NCBI GenBank assembly: GCA_024305745.1
Contig: JAHRBS010000012.1
Location: 129,001 to 193,000 of the forward strand
Source: Polyporus tsugae
Taxonomy: Eukaryota > Basidiomycota > Agaricomycetes > Polyporales > Polyporaceae
Length of the DNA stretch: 64,000 bases
Direction: 5' to 3'
Part shown: piece by piece, positions 1-11,164 of the stretch
Numbering within the stretch: the stretch's first letter is position 1
Layout: every line of letters begins with the position of its first letter
Notes under the pieces: generated by a model
Database searches by the model: none
Told to the model about the DNA's origin: nothing
What the model saw: the letters and a program-made list of their open reading frames with translations, nothing else
Made by a program: the position numbers and the translations under genes

Positions 1-2336
1 TCCGTCTGGAGCGCGAGCTGTGTCCGGAGCGACAGGATCAGGTCCTCCTCGCGCGACGCCGTCCGCTTATGCATCGTCACGACCTGCGGTGGCGTCGGGG
101 GCACCCCGGTGCCAGGTGTGTAGTACGCCCTCGCATGTGCCCCGAAAGGATCCTTCTCCGGGGACCGCGGCGGGGTCTTCTGTGGCGGGGTCGGGGCCTT
201 GAACATGATGAGCGCGCTAGACCCGCGGTCGTCGATGTCGGCCTCGGGCGGCGGCGGCTCCTTCTGTGCGGGCGAGCTGGGGAGGAAGGAGTGGAAGACG
301 CTGTCGCTGTACGCACGGCTGCGGTTCTTGGGCTTGAGCGAGCTGCGCTTCGAGTTTAGGGAGATCGGGGAGTCCTTGCCGACATCCTTGATTGAATGGA
401 AGACGGTTTGACCGAAGCTGAAGGATTGGCTCCGGTCGTGCATGCCTGACGGGGACCGGCTGTTTGAGGGGGTGCTTGAACGGAACTCGCCGTCGACCTG
501 CGCTCGCATAGCGGTCGTCGACGTATCCGCATCCGACGAAGGGAGCTCGATGGCACTATCGAGCAACGGTGGGTGGTCTTTGCTGATGGGGATGGGCGGC
601 AGGTCGAAATCCTGTGAGAGGTCAAATATATTGGTGTCCTCTGGCAGTGGAAGAGGTTTTATAGACGATGGCGGAGGCGGCGAGAAGACATCCTGAAGAG
701 GTGGTCGTGAAGGCGTGCTACTGCTCGTCTTGAATCGTGCACCAAACGATGAAGGTGAGGGATCACTACCGCTACCGCTCGCGTTGGATACGTCGGGGGT
801 GATAACCTTGTAGGCGTCGCGGGAGAAGAAGCGGACGCTCTGCCCTGTGCCCGGCGTCTGGCCATCACGGAGGATTGAACGCAACGAGCCGAAGCGACCA
901 TCGAAGTTCGGTGTTATGGGGGTGCGGACAGAAACGGCAGAATCTGGAGGGCGCATAGAATCTTGTGAACGACGCTGTTGACTTGAGTCTGTGGATGCTC
1001 GACTGATGGAGGATGCGTCAGAGCCTGCAGCACGAAACACATTAGCAACATGATTCTTCGAACGTGGTGTGTGCAGGATATATTCATGTTATGCACCGGG
1101 GCATCGGCCTGCGGCACACCGTGCCTTATGCTTTTCGTGTCGTGACCAAAGGCCGCGTTTGATAACAGGTTTTCCTGGACACGACAGTGCTCAAACAAGG
1201 GAAGTGGACCGCAGGGTATCATTGGCACCACCGTCTTCGGAAGGTGTCTCCAGTCACTGGGCATGGTGCCCTTCAATATATCGACATGTTGACAGGATGT
1301 AGGAGGGCGACGCCCTACTGCAGCCACGACGGGGCTTCGCGTCACAACAGGGTGCCCAATGTGATCGATGGGTAAGGTAAGCTGACACAAAGCTGATAGC
1401 AGATCTGCGGCCAGGACTGCCCAGAGGGCCTTGCTCTGTGCACGGTGTCTCATCGTTATCGTGGATTCATGTATGCCGTGGCCAAAAATCACTTCATGTC
1501 ACGACGAGCAAAGACGGATGGCCTAAGTGAGATTATCTTTTAAGAAGATTTTGCGCCACTTAACGTGTCTATAGCATCTCTCCCACCTCCCCCCCCGCGA
1601 GGACAAAGGGGCAAGAGGAATGCAGAAGACCCTTTAAGGGACTCAGAAGCCGGAGTGGGCTTTCCTCGTCGCATGTACATGCTTGTTACACCGACCTCAT
1701 AGCATGTAACAGACATAAGACAAGCATCAAGCACCATGCAACACAGTGGTGTACGATTGTGGCTTCGTCAAGACGCAACATGGCGTCCCACCAGCCCATG
1801 CCTCCTGTGAAGCTGCATGCATATATGCACTCCCACGACAGCCACCATGCAATATTCCGTTGACATCATACTCATGTCGCTTGCACGTCAAGATTTCACC
1901 ACAATATGATGACACATGCACGGAGGTTTCCCAGGCCGTGAGGAATGCTCCGTTGGCACCCAACACCCAACGCCGTAGACTAGAGACAAACGAGAGAGGA
2001 AGACTCACTGATAGACATCGTATGAAGAGAGGACTTCACTTTCTTCAGATGGGGTATCGAAAGCTTGATGGGCAAAGTGTTGGCGTGCTCGCCGTCCTGA
2101 AACGTCTTCACGTTCCTCTTGAAGATGCCCCTCCGCCCATTCTTCGACGGCGACGCAGGAGGGGAAGGGGAAGGGAAGGGGATCTCGGTCGGCTCGTGGA
2201 AGTTGGAGAGGTTTGGATGCCGGTCGAAGACAGTGTTGAGGACGGTGTTGGAGGAATGCCTGTCGTCGATGGGAGTGTTGGGCTCTTGTGCTGGTGTCTC
2301 TGGACGCCTGAGTGCGCTGCTGATTTTGGACCACAT
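1..2336 (-). CDS. Ser/Pro-rich scaffold-like protein, N-terminal part (runs off left edge)
   Basis: Unrecognised gene, incomplete at the left edge. Exon 1 is 2336-2009 (ATG at 2336, product begins MWSKISSALRR). A GTGAGT donor follows, and exon 2 starts at 1024 after a good branch-site/acceptor pair (TGCTAAT ... CTGCAG). Phase closes exactly (1+2 bases make Ser), and exon 2 stays open to base 1 in a frame without an early ATG. The roughly 450 visible residues are low-complexity, rich in Ser, Pro and Thr, with basic patches (KNGRRGIFKR) and repeated SP/TP sites. The last visible residues (REEDLILSLRTQLALQ) look like the start of a coiled coil. I infer a cytoskeletal or cell-cycle scaffold, but no domain is identifiable. 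The joined intron (1025-2008, 984 nt) is unusually long for this window, so a missed exon is possible. Confidence 0.6.
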
Positions 2337-2888
2337 GCTCGTCGTCGTCTAGTGGGTGGAGATGCGTGTCGCCTCGGCGAGGGAAAGGGGGAGGGGGTAG
2401 GCGAGGATTATAGTGAGGGAAGCGGGCGAGACGACATCAACGTTGAGAATAACCGAGGCTTGCGCGTCTATGTTCGCTTTCGCGCCTTGGCCTCAAAGGC
2501 GCGTTTGACACGTGATCGCGTACCTCAACCGCTTCGAACTTCAGAGCTCTCACGCCGGTTGCCCGTGGATGCGCAGATGTTCCAACTTTTGCTCAAGCCT
2601 CAAACAACCTCGAGTAGTGATCAGTTCAGGAAGTCATTGTTCCCATTCAAACTCTATATATTCCTATACGTACATGTACAACCGCTTCTCTGCCATTGTC
2701 CGAAAACTCCAAACGTACACATCGACATAATGACACTATTACATACACAAGCATGGACTTCAAACGTACTCGCAAACTCACGCGATAGGCGGCCGAACAG
2801 CATGCGAAACGCTGGCCCGACAAGAGGCGATGAAGTCAATCGACTGCCTCCCCTTACGCCCCTTCTGGGCCTCCTCGCTTCAGGGCAG
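2337..2888. other. Intergenic, no gene supported
   Basis: Head of the scaffold gene promoter and tail of the next minus-strand gene. Plus-strand open frames here are antisense or very short. No RNA gene or repeat seen. Confidence 0.5.
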
Positions 2889-4508
2889 TCAAAAGTCCAG
2901 GTCCTCCTTGACGGGAAGCCGGCGGACGCGCTCGAGCTTCCACGGTCCGCCCTCGAACCCGCGCGCCATCGCATACCCCGCGTGCAGCTGAACCTTGCGC
3001 AGGTTCGGGCAGTACCTGTTCCACGGGATGACGAGGTTCTGCAGCTCCTCCTCGATCGACTCGAACGAGTCATCGAACAGATGCTTCGGCTGGTCGGGCA
3101 CGTAGCCGCCGTTCCGCGGCATCTCGTATAGCTCCAGGGTGTGCAACTCGGGCAACTTCACCAGATAGTCCGGTGCGAGCGCAACGACGAAGTCCTACGT
3201 TACGGGAAACGAAGTCAGAACAAGGAAAATGAGCTAAACAAAGAACAAAGAGCATACCTCGGTCGGACCTGGTCCGTCATAAACTATCCTCAACCTCCGG
3301 AGCTGCTTGAACAGCTTAGCGACGGCGGAGATAATCTCCACGTCCCACCCCTTGCAATCGAGCAGGAGCATCTTCAGGTCGCGCCTTCTCTTTCCGATGC
3401 TCGTTAACGCAGTGATCCCTTCCCTCGCCCCGACCCCAAACTTCATCAGGCCCAACGCCTGCACCTTTCGCACCGCCGCGACGAGTTGCGCGGTCTCCAC
3501 TGGGGCCGCGAAGCGCTCCAAACCGGCAGGCAACGCCTCCGGGGCGATCGTGATCTGCGTGGGGACGAATATCGGCGTCGAAATCGTCTTCAAGCTCGTT
3601 GTTTGCACGCAGAAGTGGTATAGATGCGCGTCCGGAAACGTGCCTTCCCCCCCAAAGAACGCAGGGGTCTTCTCGCCTGCGCAGGAGGAGTGCTTCTGGA
3701 CCACATAGATGTGCTCGAGGTGGATGGGGATCGTCCACCCGCGCGCCTGCGCGTCCAACGAGTTGAACACCGCGCGGAAGATGTCCGCGGACGCATCGAT
3801 GGTGAGGCTCCGGAGGCCCTGCGCGGTGCATAACGCGAGCGCGTACGAGATGCTTTCCCCGGCGACAAGGTGCTCAGGGTGTCCGTCGATGTCGCGATCG
3901 GGCACCCGGGAGCGGCGCACGCTCAGCATCGTCAGGTCCGTGATGGGCAACTGTTTGTGCTTCATCGGCTCCACCATGCGGGTCTCGACCGCGCAGCGCT
4001 CGATCTTGAGCGTGCGCAGCCTGGGCAGGCTGTGGATGAGACTGAAGTGCGCGTCTTGGACGGACATGTCCGCGAACGTGAGGGAGGCCAGGTTCGTGAA
4101 CTGGTTGATCTTCGCGAGCATCATTTCGTGCAGCAATGGCGAAGCGTACATACGGTCGAGGCGAAGGAGGGTGTCGCGAGAAAAACCAGCCCTCGAAATG
4201 GCCCCGTCGAGGTCCACGACGCGCCCAAAGGATCCCCGGTACGTCTTGTTAACGCTGATGGTGAGAGACCCCACATAGGGCTCCATGTTTGGGAACTCGT
4301 TCCAGACAGGCAAATCTTGTGTGACGTGCTCCGGGGTGCGCCAGACAATGTCCCGGTGTCTCGCGCGCATGGTGAGATCCCAGAACTTGTTGCAAGTGGC
4401 GGCAATGCCGTAGAGATCGGTCGAGTTCGGGATTTGGTCGAATATGTCGAGCCATACTTCTGCAGGGAAGTTGTCTGCAAGGGACTCGTTCACCGTTTGG
4501 TTGTCCAT
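2889..4508 (-). CDS. F-box protein with LRR-like C-terminal region
   Basis: Two exons: 4508-3258 and 3194-2889, with a 63-nt intron (donor GTATGC, acceptor CGTAG), in phase 0, giving 518 aa. I chose the ATG at 4508 (MDNQTVNESLADNF) because the F-box follows at once (FPAEVWLDIFDQIP ... CNKFWDL); an in-frame ATG 111 nt upstream would add 37 residues unlike the family. The rest has spaced leucine-rich segments such as LPRLRTLKIERC, as in fungal F-box/LRR proteins. By family knowledge it would be a substrate receptor of an SCF (Skp1-cullin-F-box) ubiquitin ligase; the target cannot be read from sequence. Agaricomycete genomes carry large lineage-specific F-box families, and three members plus a relic occur in this window. 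Confidence 0.82.
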
Positions 4509-5315
4509 TATGTGCGGCTGGTATGAATGGTAGTGGTTGATATATGCGCGCCACTGGGCATTTACCACGTACCTTTGATTGGCAGTTACCTGACACTCGT
4601 ACTCGATTCTCCTGGACACAGCTCAAGAGGGGAGTGGCCACAATGAAGGCAGGGATAAGAAGTTGGCTACGAGAGCCTGGAGGGATAAAGTGCTTGTGGT
4701 GGTGGTGGTCAAGAGGCAAGGAGCAACCCTGACATAATGCCTCCGGACCGCTAGCTAGAGAACGCTGCGGATGCCCCGCGGCAAGCCGGCCCGGAACCTA
4801 GATAATTCAAACAGCATTCTTCACCGAAATCGCATCGTCTAGCTAGAGGGGGATCAATCTACTAAGTAGAGAAAGTTGTCTGAGCTCAGGCCTCGGATTT
4901 GCAGATGGGCGCCGATACAACTTGTCTGCAGCAGGGTAACAGTGGTTGTTCAAACGTAAGTACGGTCCCGGATGCCGGCAGGCGAGTAATGGCGCTTACT
5001 GGGTAGCTACGAGCTCACCGGGGAGCTCAAAATTGTGGGCTGCAGTTGCGTGACCCTAGGCTCGACTCAAGCTGCCGGACTAGCACTTAATGTGCTGGCT
5101 GTTTCAGAGTAGAGCACTGGGCTATAGACAGTCTTAGTCTTTGCGTGCGTGGCAAAACGCAGCTTGTTGATACAAGGCTCGTGTACAGGCATACAATTGC
5201 AACGTGCTAGAGCGTCCCTTCGAACGCAAGGTCCCGTATATTCCTAAACACCTACATTTAGAAACAAGCAAACCGAATTCGAACCGATAGCCGGGAGCAG
5301 AGTCGCTCGAACCGC
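4509..5315. other. Intergenic, no gene supported
   Basis: Upstream of the F-box gene and 3' of the protease gene. Only short open frames. A B-box-like match near 5270 was checked for a tRNA and rejected. Confidence 0.5.
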
Positions 5316-7170
5316 CTAGCAGCCGCTCGGGACGCTCGAGTCGTCGTTGTAGTTCGCCGCGTTCACCCCCAGGCCCCTGCTCGCGAACGCGTTCCACAGC
5401 AGGCACTCGTTCGCGCCCGCAAAGCGGTTCGCGTCCGCCTGGATCCACGCGTCGCGCGCGTTCACGAACGTCGGGTTGCACGGCTGCAGCGCGAGCGCGT
5501 CGATGAACAGGTGCAAGTACACCACGTTCCCCGCCGTCCCGCTCGCGTCCGTGCGCGCCGTGTCGGAGAACCCGTGCGCCCCCACGAGCGCCGCGTACAC
5601 GTTGTGCAGCATGTTCGCCCACACCTCGCCGATGTTGTGCACCTCGTTGAGCGTCTTGATCGACGAGTACCGCAGCGGGTTCACCGTCGCCGACGTCGAG
5701 TACGGGTGGGTCCGGATCCCGGCCGAGTCGTTGATCACGTACGCGCCGAGGATGAAGTCCGGGACGGACGAGTTCGTGTGCGTCGTCCACTCGGCGAACG
5801 CGTCCGACCAGCCCTCGCCCATCCCGCCCGACTCGGTCGTCTGCAGGCAGCGGCCCGTGCCACCGCCGGTCACGCGATTCGTGAGGCCGTGCGTGTTCTC
5901 GTGCGCGATGATGTCGTTCTCGAGCGCGCCGTCGCGCTCGGGGCTGGTGATGTCCCAGAGGAACATGCGCATGTGTCCGCTCTGGCCGTCTGGGGGCGTG
6001 GAGAAGTCGGCGTTGTCGGTGCCCGCCGTGTCCTGGACCGAGACGGTGACGCGGTCGTTGCCCTTGCCGCCATTGCCGAAGTTGTCGGTTTGGAAGTTGA
6101 ACGCCGCCTCGGTGAACCCGTACTTGTACTGGATATCGTGCACCGAGTTTACGATGTAGAACGCGTTAACGCGCGCGGCGTTGATGTTGGCAGGATCGGA
6201 GGGGGTGATGGTCAAGTCCGCGGGGTAGTCAAAGACGAGTCCCGAGCTGGATTCCGAGGTGACGGAGCTGGTGCTGCCCTTGTACGCGATCGCGTTGTTG
6301 CCAGAGGTGGTAGTGTCATTGCTGTTGTGCCAGCCCTCAGGAGAGGACGTGGTGTCCTGGGGATCGGTGAGGGTCTCGAAGCCGTCGGTGGGGTATTCCT
6401 TCCAAATGGGGAGGACGAGGTACGACGCCTTGCTGACGAAATCGGTGACGGAGACGAGCTCGCCGGAATGAGCGTCGACGAAGGCCTCGAACCAAGTGCC
6501 AGCAGCCTCGTTGCGGACCTGGAAGGTGTGGACGAGGGCGGCGGTGTTGTCCTCCTTGGCGAAGTACTCGAGCGTGGGAGCGGGGAAGTTCTCCGCGTCG
6601 AACTTGCCGTTGAGCTGCTGCTCAGCAGTGGCGATGGCGTCTGCGGCAGTGACGGTGGGCTTCGAGTCGGCCACCTTGGAGACCTGGACGAACGAACTGC
6701 CGAACGCGACGACCTTGTTGTCCTTGTTCAAGGCAACGTTGGCGACCGCGTTGGCGAAGGGGATGCCGTTCGTCTGCTGCTTGATGTAGACATGGCTGGC
6801 GTGCTCGCCCTCGAACGTGGAGCGGACGTGTACAGCGTCAGATCCGAGCTTCTGGCGCGACTGGACGAAGGCGACCGCCGAGTCTTCGAGAGACGCGTCG
6901 GCGCGCTTGGAGAGGGGGTGGTCAATACCCTCGCCGAAAGTCTGGAAAACAGAGGCAGTCAACGGCTGTTCGTTGAATAGTGCAAGCCCCGCCAAAACAT
7001 ACCTCGTAGGACGACTGGGGGTGGTAGGTCTCAAGCTTGAAGTCCCGCGAGATCTCACGAGTGCGGTGGGTCGCGTACTTGGCGGACGGGGGGAAAGGGA
7101 CCGCAGTCGCAGTGCTAGCGCAAAGCACCGCAAGGAAGACGGAAGCAAACACCTTGTTGAAGGAGAACAT
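5316..7170 (-). CDS. Extracellular metalloprotease, fungalysin family (M36)
   Basis: Two exons, 7170-7003 and 6941-5316, 61-nt intron, phase 0, 597 aa. Exon 1 encodes a classical signal peptide (MFSFNKVFASVFLAVLCAS, cut probably near TATA/VPFP), so the product is secreted. An FTP-type prodomain follows (roughly 40-230), then the catalytic domain. The zinc site is HENTH at about residues 403-407, an HExxH motif in which the Tyr common in this family is Asn. The third ligand is the Glu of GMGEGWSD (about 432). The tail motif VHNIGEVWANML and the C-terminal length match M36 enzymes, which are made as zymogens of about 600-630 aa and cleave extracellular proteins during nutrition or host-substrate attack. 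A TATAAA box lies 145 bp upstream. All catalytic residues are present, so the gene looks functional. Confidence 0.93.
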
Positions 7171-7314
7171 GGTTCAGAAGGAGGTCCGGGTGAGTCCGTG
7201 AACGGAATGCGGTGGTGCGGGAGTACGGGAGAGTGACTGAGACCGATGAAAGTCTGTCCGAGCGAAGACGGGAACGAAGTCGCTTAGAGCACCTTGGGAG
7301 CAGTCTGCCCATCC

Positions 7315-7320
7315 TTTATA
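7315..7320 (-). promoter_or_regulatory. TATA box of the M36 protease gene
   Basis: TATAAA on the minus strand, 145 bp before the ATG at 7170. Spacing suits a fungal core promoter with a 5' UTR of about 100 nt. Confidence 0.5.
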
Positions 7321-8971
7321 CCTCTGGACGGAAGGCGTCCTGGGAGGCGTCAGAATGCGACCTTCTCCGATATTTCGCCATCAGGTCGTGGCGAATCCGA
7401 GACCGAACGAGATGCGAAGCACACGAACACAAGGATGCCGTGCACGTCCGATAGCGACCAGGCAGGACGAGGAGCAACTTGGCGGTCACACGAGCTCAGC
7501 ATGCCTACTAAGTAAATGCGACAACGATCTCTTCGAATGTTGTTCCACATGCAACAATGAGATCGGACCATCCGCTCATACCGTCAGATACTGCTTACCT
7601 TCCCCCTCAGGTATATTGTTTCCGAAGGCAACGCTCATGCATAGCAGTCGGGAAATCCATCATCTGAGTTCTGTGGTATCGGCAAGCATCAGAAGGCGGT
7701 TGCATATCAAACTCCGCGCCCACCTTCACCCATCTCAACCGGGAGGTGTTGAATCGGTGACCTCGAGACCATAAAAGTCGACTTCCATTCACTTCAACCA
7801 TACGGTCTACGCGTGTCCTGGCTCGTATCTTGCCGTCCACCGGTGCGGAGAGTGCGTCTATCCTTCGACCGCATGCTCATAGCGAAGTTGCACACCTTCG
7901 AGAGATGCCAAGAGACCGGGTGAATTGCTCAATGCAATGACACCAACGGTTTGTGCGACGACGTTATCGTCACTGTGCCCTAAACTGACTAGCCAGGGTC
8001 TACTCGGAGACCTTTGACCGTCCTTCTAAGGCGAAGTTCGGATACACGACGGCTATAAGGTCGGCACCAGAAAGTCCTTGGAGATCAGATCCCAGCCCGA
8101 AGCAAGCGAGGCCATGCGGAAGCAACACTGGACGCTTCTGCGCGATCTCGAAGGCGACGGCCACGTGCCAGCATCGTTCTTGCTTGCTTCTCAGGCTGCG
8201 ATTTTAGGAGTCATGTTGAAAGCGGCCAGCATCCGACAAAATGCTCTAAAGCTCGTGCGATGCTCGTGTGCCGAGTAGACATAAAATCTGGGTTCTTCGT
8301 GAACTCCAATCAACACATATGCACAGAGGGGGGAATCATGACACTCACCCAGTAACCGTATCGCTTTGAGGGTAGATGATGCCAAGCCGAGACCCCATAT
8401 GCCTCAACAAAAAGCATCCGGGCATTCGAACTTCTAAGTATCCGATTGCCTTTCTGGACCCTAACGCCTCAAGAACTGGATCGGCCGCACACTGCACAGG
8501 TGCATGCACAGTGCATGCAACGTACATCGAAGCTACAGAGACAGCGATTTGCCCAACTGGAGCTCGACAAATGCATGTCTCCGTGTAGAACACCAAGACG
8601 AACGACACAGCGATCAAAACATCCAAGTTGATGTTGTTCAGAAATAGTACACGGGATTGCGCGGAATGCAATATCACGTCCCATTCCACTCCGAACGCAA
8701 CGGTTCCGCGCTGTCAGCTCTGCCGGCTATCCTTGCTGTCGAACGCCTGCTGAAGTTCGGTCCCGCTCGAGCTCCCGGGGAAGGCGTGAAGCACGGCTGA
8801 ACCCGGAAGGCCGAGTTGGAGATAATAGGACGCGAAGTTGGACTTTGAATTCGGGAAGAGGAGGGGAGCGGGTATATCACAAGAGAAGCATATTCCAGGG
8901 CGAAGCAGGTGGAAAGCCATGCGCATGCGATAGCTGTAAATACGATATAGATGCGCGACTCACTAGTAGGA
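7321..8971. other. Intergenic, no gene supported
   Basis: About 1.65 kb between the protease promoter and the 3' end of the TMEM242-like gene. Scattered short open frames lack start context, domains or splice logic. Short repeated words (GTGCATGCA-like) near 8485-8520 are the only local structure seen. Confidence 0.45.
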
Positions 8972-9827
8972 CTAGATGTGGCCCCTCTTCGCCCGCTCTA
9001 TCCGCCCCTCAGCCTCTAGTTCTTGCATCGCGGCAACCGCCCACCCGTAGAATCCGTCCTTGTCAAAGGCCTGCCGGAGCCTCCGCTCGGCTGCCTGCCA
9101 TGTCCATTCTTCGACTGCATTTGCTGCAGATTCCGGAGAAGGGTCGGATGGCAGCAGAGAGTCCCCGTCCTCGGCTTCTGGTTGTCGATGTATGCGGGCC
9201 GACAGGGCAGGCATCCATTTCAAAACGGCGTGGCGCATCCTATCGGCGAACTCTTGCGTCTTCCGTGGATGGGTGTGTTGAGTGGTTGAACGGGTGTACG
9301 GCAGAGAGTAAACTCACTGTCTGCACGCCCATGTACTGCGTCATTCCGAGTACAGTCGCCGTGGCTCCGGCCCCAACTAACAGCGTAGCAACGCTAAACG
9401 CCTTTAAGCAATGGAGAGCACTATTGAAGCTGTCCTCTGCCCTCGCTGCCACCGAAGAACTTGGCGTGGACGCGGAGGGCACAGGATCTCTGATAGAGAA
9501 CACCGGGGGCTTGGTTGCTGGGTTCGCAATCGGTACGCCCTTGGAAACAGTTCGGCGAGGTGGGGGAGGGGGAGCATTGGTGAGTGCCTTGCTCAGTGTA
9601 GTAGCTCGATGTCTTCGCAACATCACGATGGGAACGACCAGTGCTGCAGAAGAAAAGGCTAGCTATCACGCTTCTGAGTGACATATATCCAACAGTCAAA
9701 TGCGAAAAATAAGACTCACCAGAGCAACCGGGACCCATTTCGGGATGGGCTTCTTGCTTTTATCCTTCGGCAGCTCGACGCCGAAGATTGGCTTGTAGCC
9801 AGAAGACCCAGGTCTGGGGTCTGCCAT
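8972..9827 (-). CDS. TMEM242-like mitochondrial membrane protein
   Basis: Three exons: 9827-9720, 9662-9318, 9259-8972; introns of 57 and 58 nt; all joins in phase 0; 246 aa. The ATG at 9827 gives MADPRPGSSGYKP. Choosing the acceptor GTGATAG before 9662 makes a continuous hydrophobic helix (WVPVAL-LAFSSAALVVPIVML, residues about 31-51). The nearer CTGCAG acceptor breaks phase. A second membrane segment lies at about 119-145 (LLVGAGATATVLGMTQYMGV) and is followed by EFADRMRHAV. Spacing of the second helix, the following GV-x-(S/T)-x-x-(D/E)F motif and the charged tail resemble animal TMEM242, a mitochondrial inner-membrane factor for ATP-synthase c-ring assembly. The match is by memory of motif layout only, so the family name is tentative; gene and topology are firmer. 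Confidence 0.68.
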
Positions 9828-11164
9828 AGATATCGGCGCTGAGTGAAGATGGCGAGTGGTACAAATAGGCTGTCGCAAGAAGGTCAAGGATGAGGATCCT
9901 CCGGGGGCATGATGGTAGAGTAAGAGGGCGGTACGCCAGCGATTCGGATGTCACGTTCAAGCGGCGGTGAACAAGCGTTTCGGAACACGTGGCTGATCGG
10001 CGGGATTTCCCTTTCGTGGACAGAACGGGCGTCTCTCGGTGTCAGACGCCGGCCATGATGCATGAATGATGAGCCTCTTCAGTACTACTATACAGTCACT
10101 GCCGTAGTCAAACAGTAGTGACTCCGACTCGGACGACGACTGTCGCTTTTTGTTCACCGTGATTCAACTTCACAGACCTCGCTCGGCACCCGGGTACTAG
10201 GCATGCTGTGTCCTTAAGTCACCCATCATATGCATCGGTCCGCCGCTTTTCGCGACCGATGGAGGATGGTATGGTTGCCAGTGGACCGTACATCGCCTCT
10301 TGGAACTTTGACTACCCAAGTACGTATGTTGACCAGCAAGATCCAGAGCTTAGAGGTGCCTGGCCGCCCTCTATCCGTGAGTCCCTATTAATCCTATGTC
10401 AGCCGAATCCCTGCGAAGTGACGAACCACTTGTTCCCCGGCCGCCCTTTTGGCAGTCAATGAAGGCTACTCCTATGGCAAAATACCACGGAAGCCCTGCC
10501 CCTCACAGTCGGCATGTTGGCTGTCTCCCAATTTGACCCTGTAAGATATTTTCGTAGTGACTCTGTCAGTCATAAACGTAACTCGCGGATAGGAGACAGA
10601 AGGTGATTGGATTCAATCAAGCACGGCCCTAACAACCACCTCATGCTCCCATCCAAGCCTGTCCGATAACGAGCTCATCGCACCCCGTTCGGAGGACCCT
10701 GGGAACGGCGAAAACAGCGCAGGATGATGATGTACGAGTCAAAAAACATAACTATCTGGTAATTATAGTCCTCCGCAGTCATCTGCTAGCCGACCCCAAA
10801 TACTAACCGGTATGCTCCCCGCAGACAGCAGTACGCAATATATTATTCGGTGCCAAGGAGAAACATTCGTTCATAAGAGGGACCCTGCTGGACGCCACAG
10901 CTCACACCTCCCGGATAACACGGCCACGACTGCCTGTCCCTGCCTCCATCCCGACAGCCAGGAGAGCGCGCAGAGGGCGGCCTTTGGCCGCCGCCGTTCA
11001 CCGGAAGGAATGGCATAATCACCTCACCTCCGTGCTTCGTGGCTTTGTATCACGAAAATGCCACAGGCGATAAGGGGGGCGCCGGTACGTTACCATAATA
11101 TAATGGGCGAGCGTACTTGAAAGACGAAGACGGTCTTCAAGCAGTTCCAGTTCGCGGTCGTACG
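9828..11164. other. Intergenic, divergent promoter region
   Basis: Lies between the TMEM242-like gene (-) and the ATPase gene (+), so it should hold both promoters. An AT-rich stretch (CCATAATATAATGG) sits at about 11092-11105, 60 bp before the ATPase ATG. No coding exon or repeat supported. Confidence 0.45.

Noticed and set aside
914..1492. 192-aa minus-strand open frame
   Set aside because: Overlaps the supported exon 2 in another frame; no domain.
1746..3131. 461-codon plus-strand open frame
   Set aside because: Antisense to exon 1 of the left-edge gene and to F-box exon 2; composition and lack of motifs mark it as a shadow.
5262..5300. B-box-like GGTTCGAATTC suggesting a tRNA
   Set aside because: No matching A box, acceptor stem or cloverleaf can be drawn around it.
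5511..6980. 489-codon plus-strand open frame
   Set aside because: Mirror of the M36 protease coding strand (GC-rich third positions create it).
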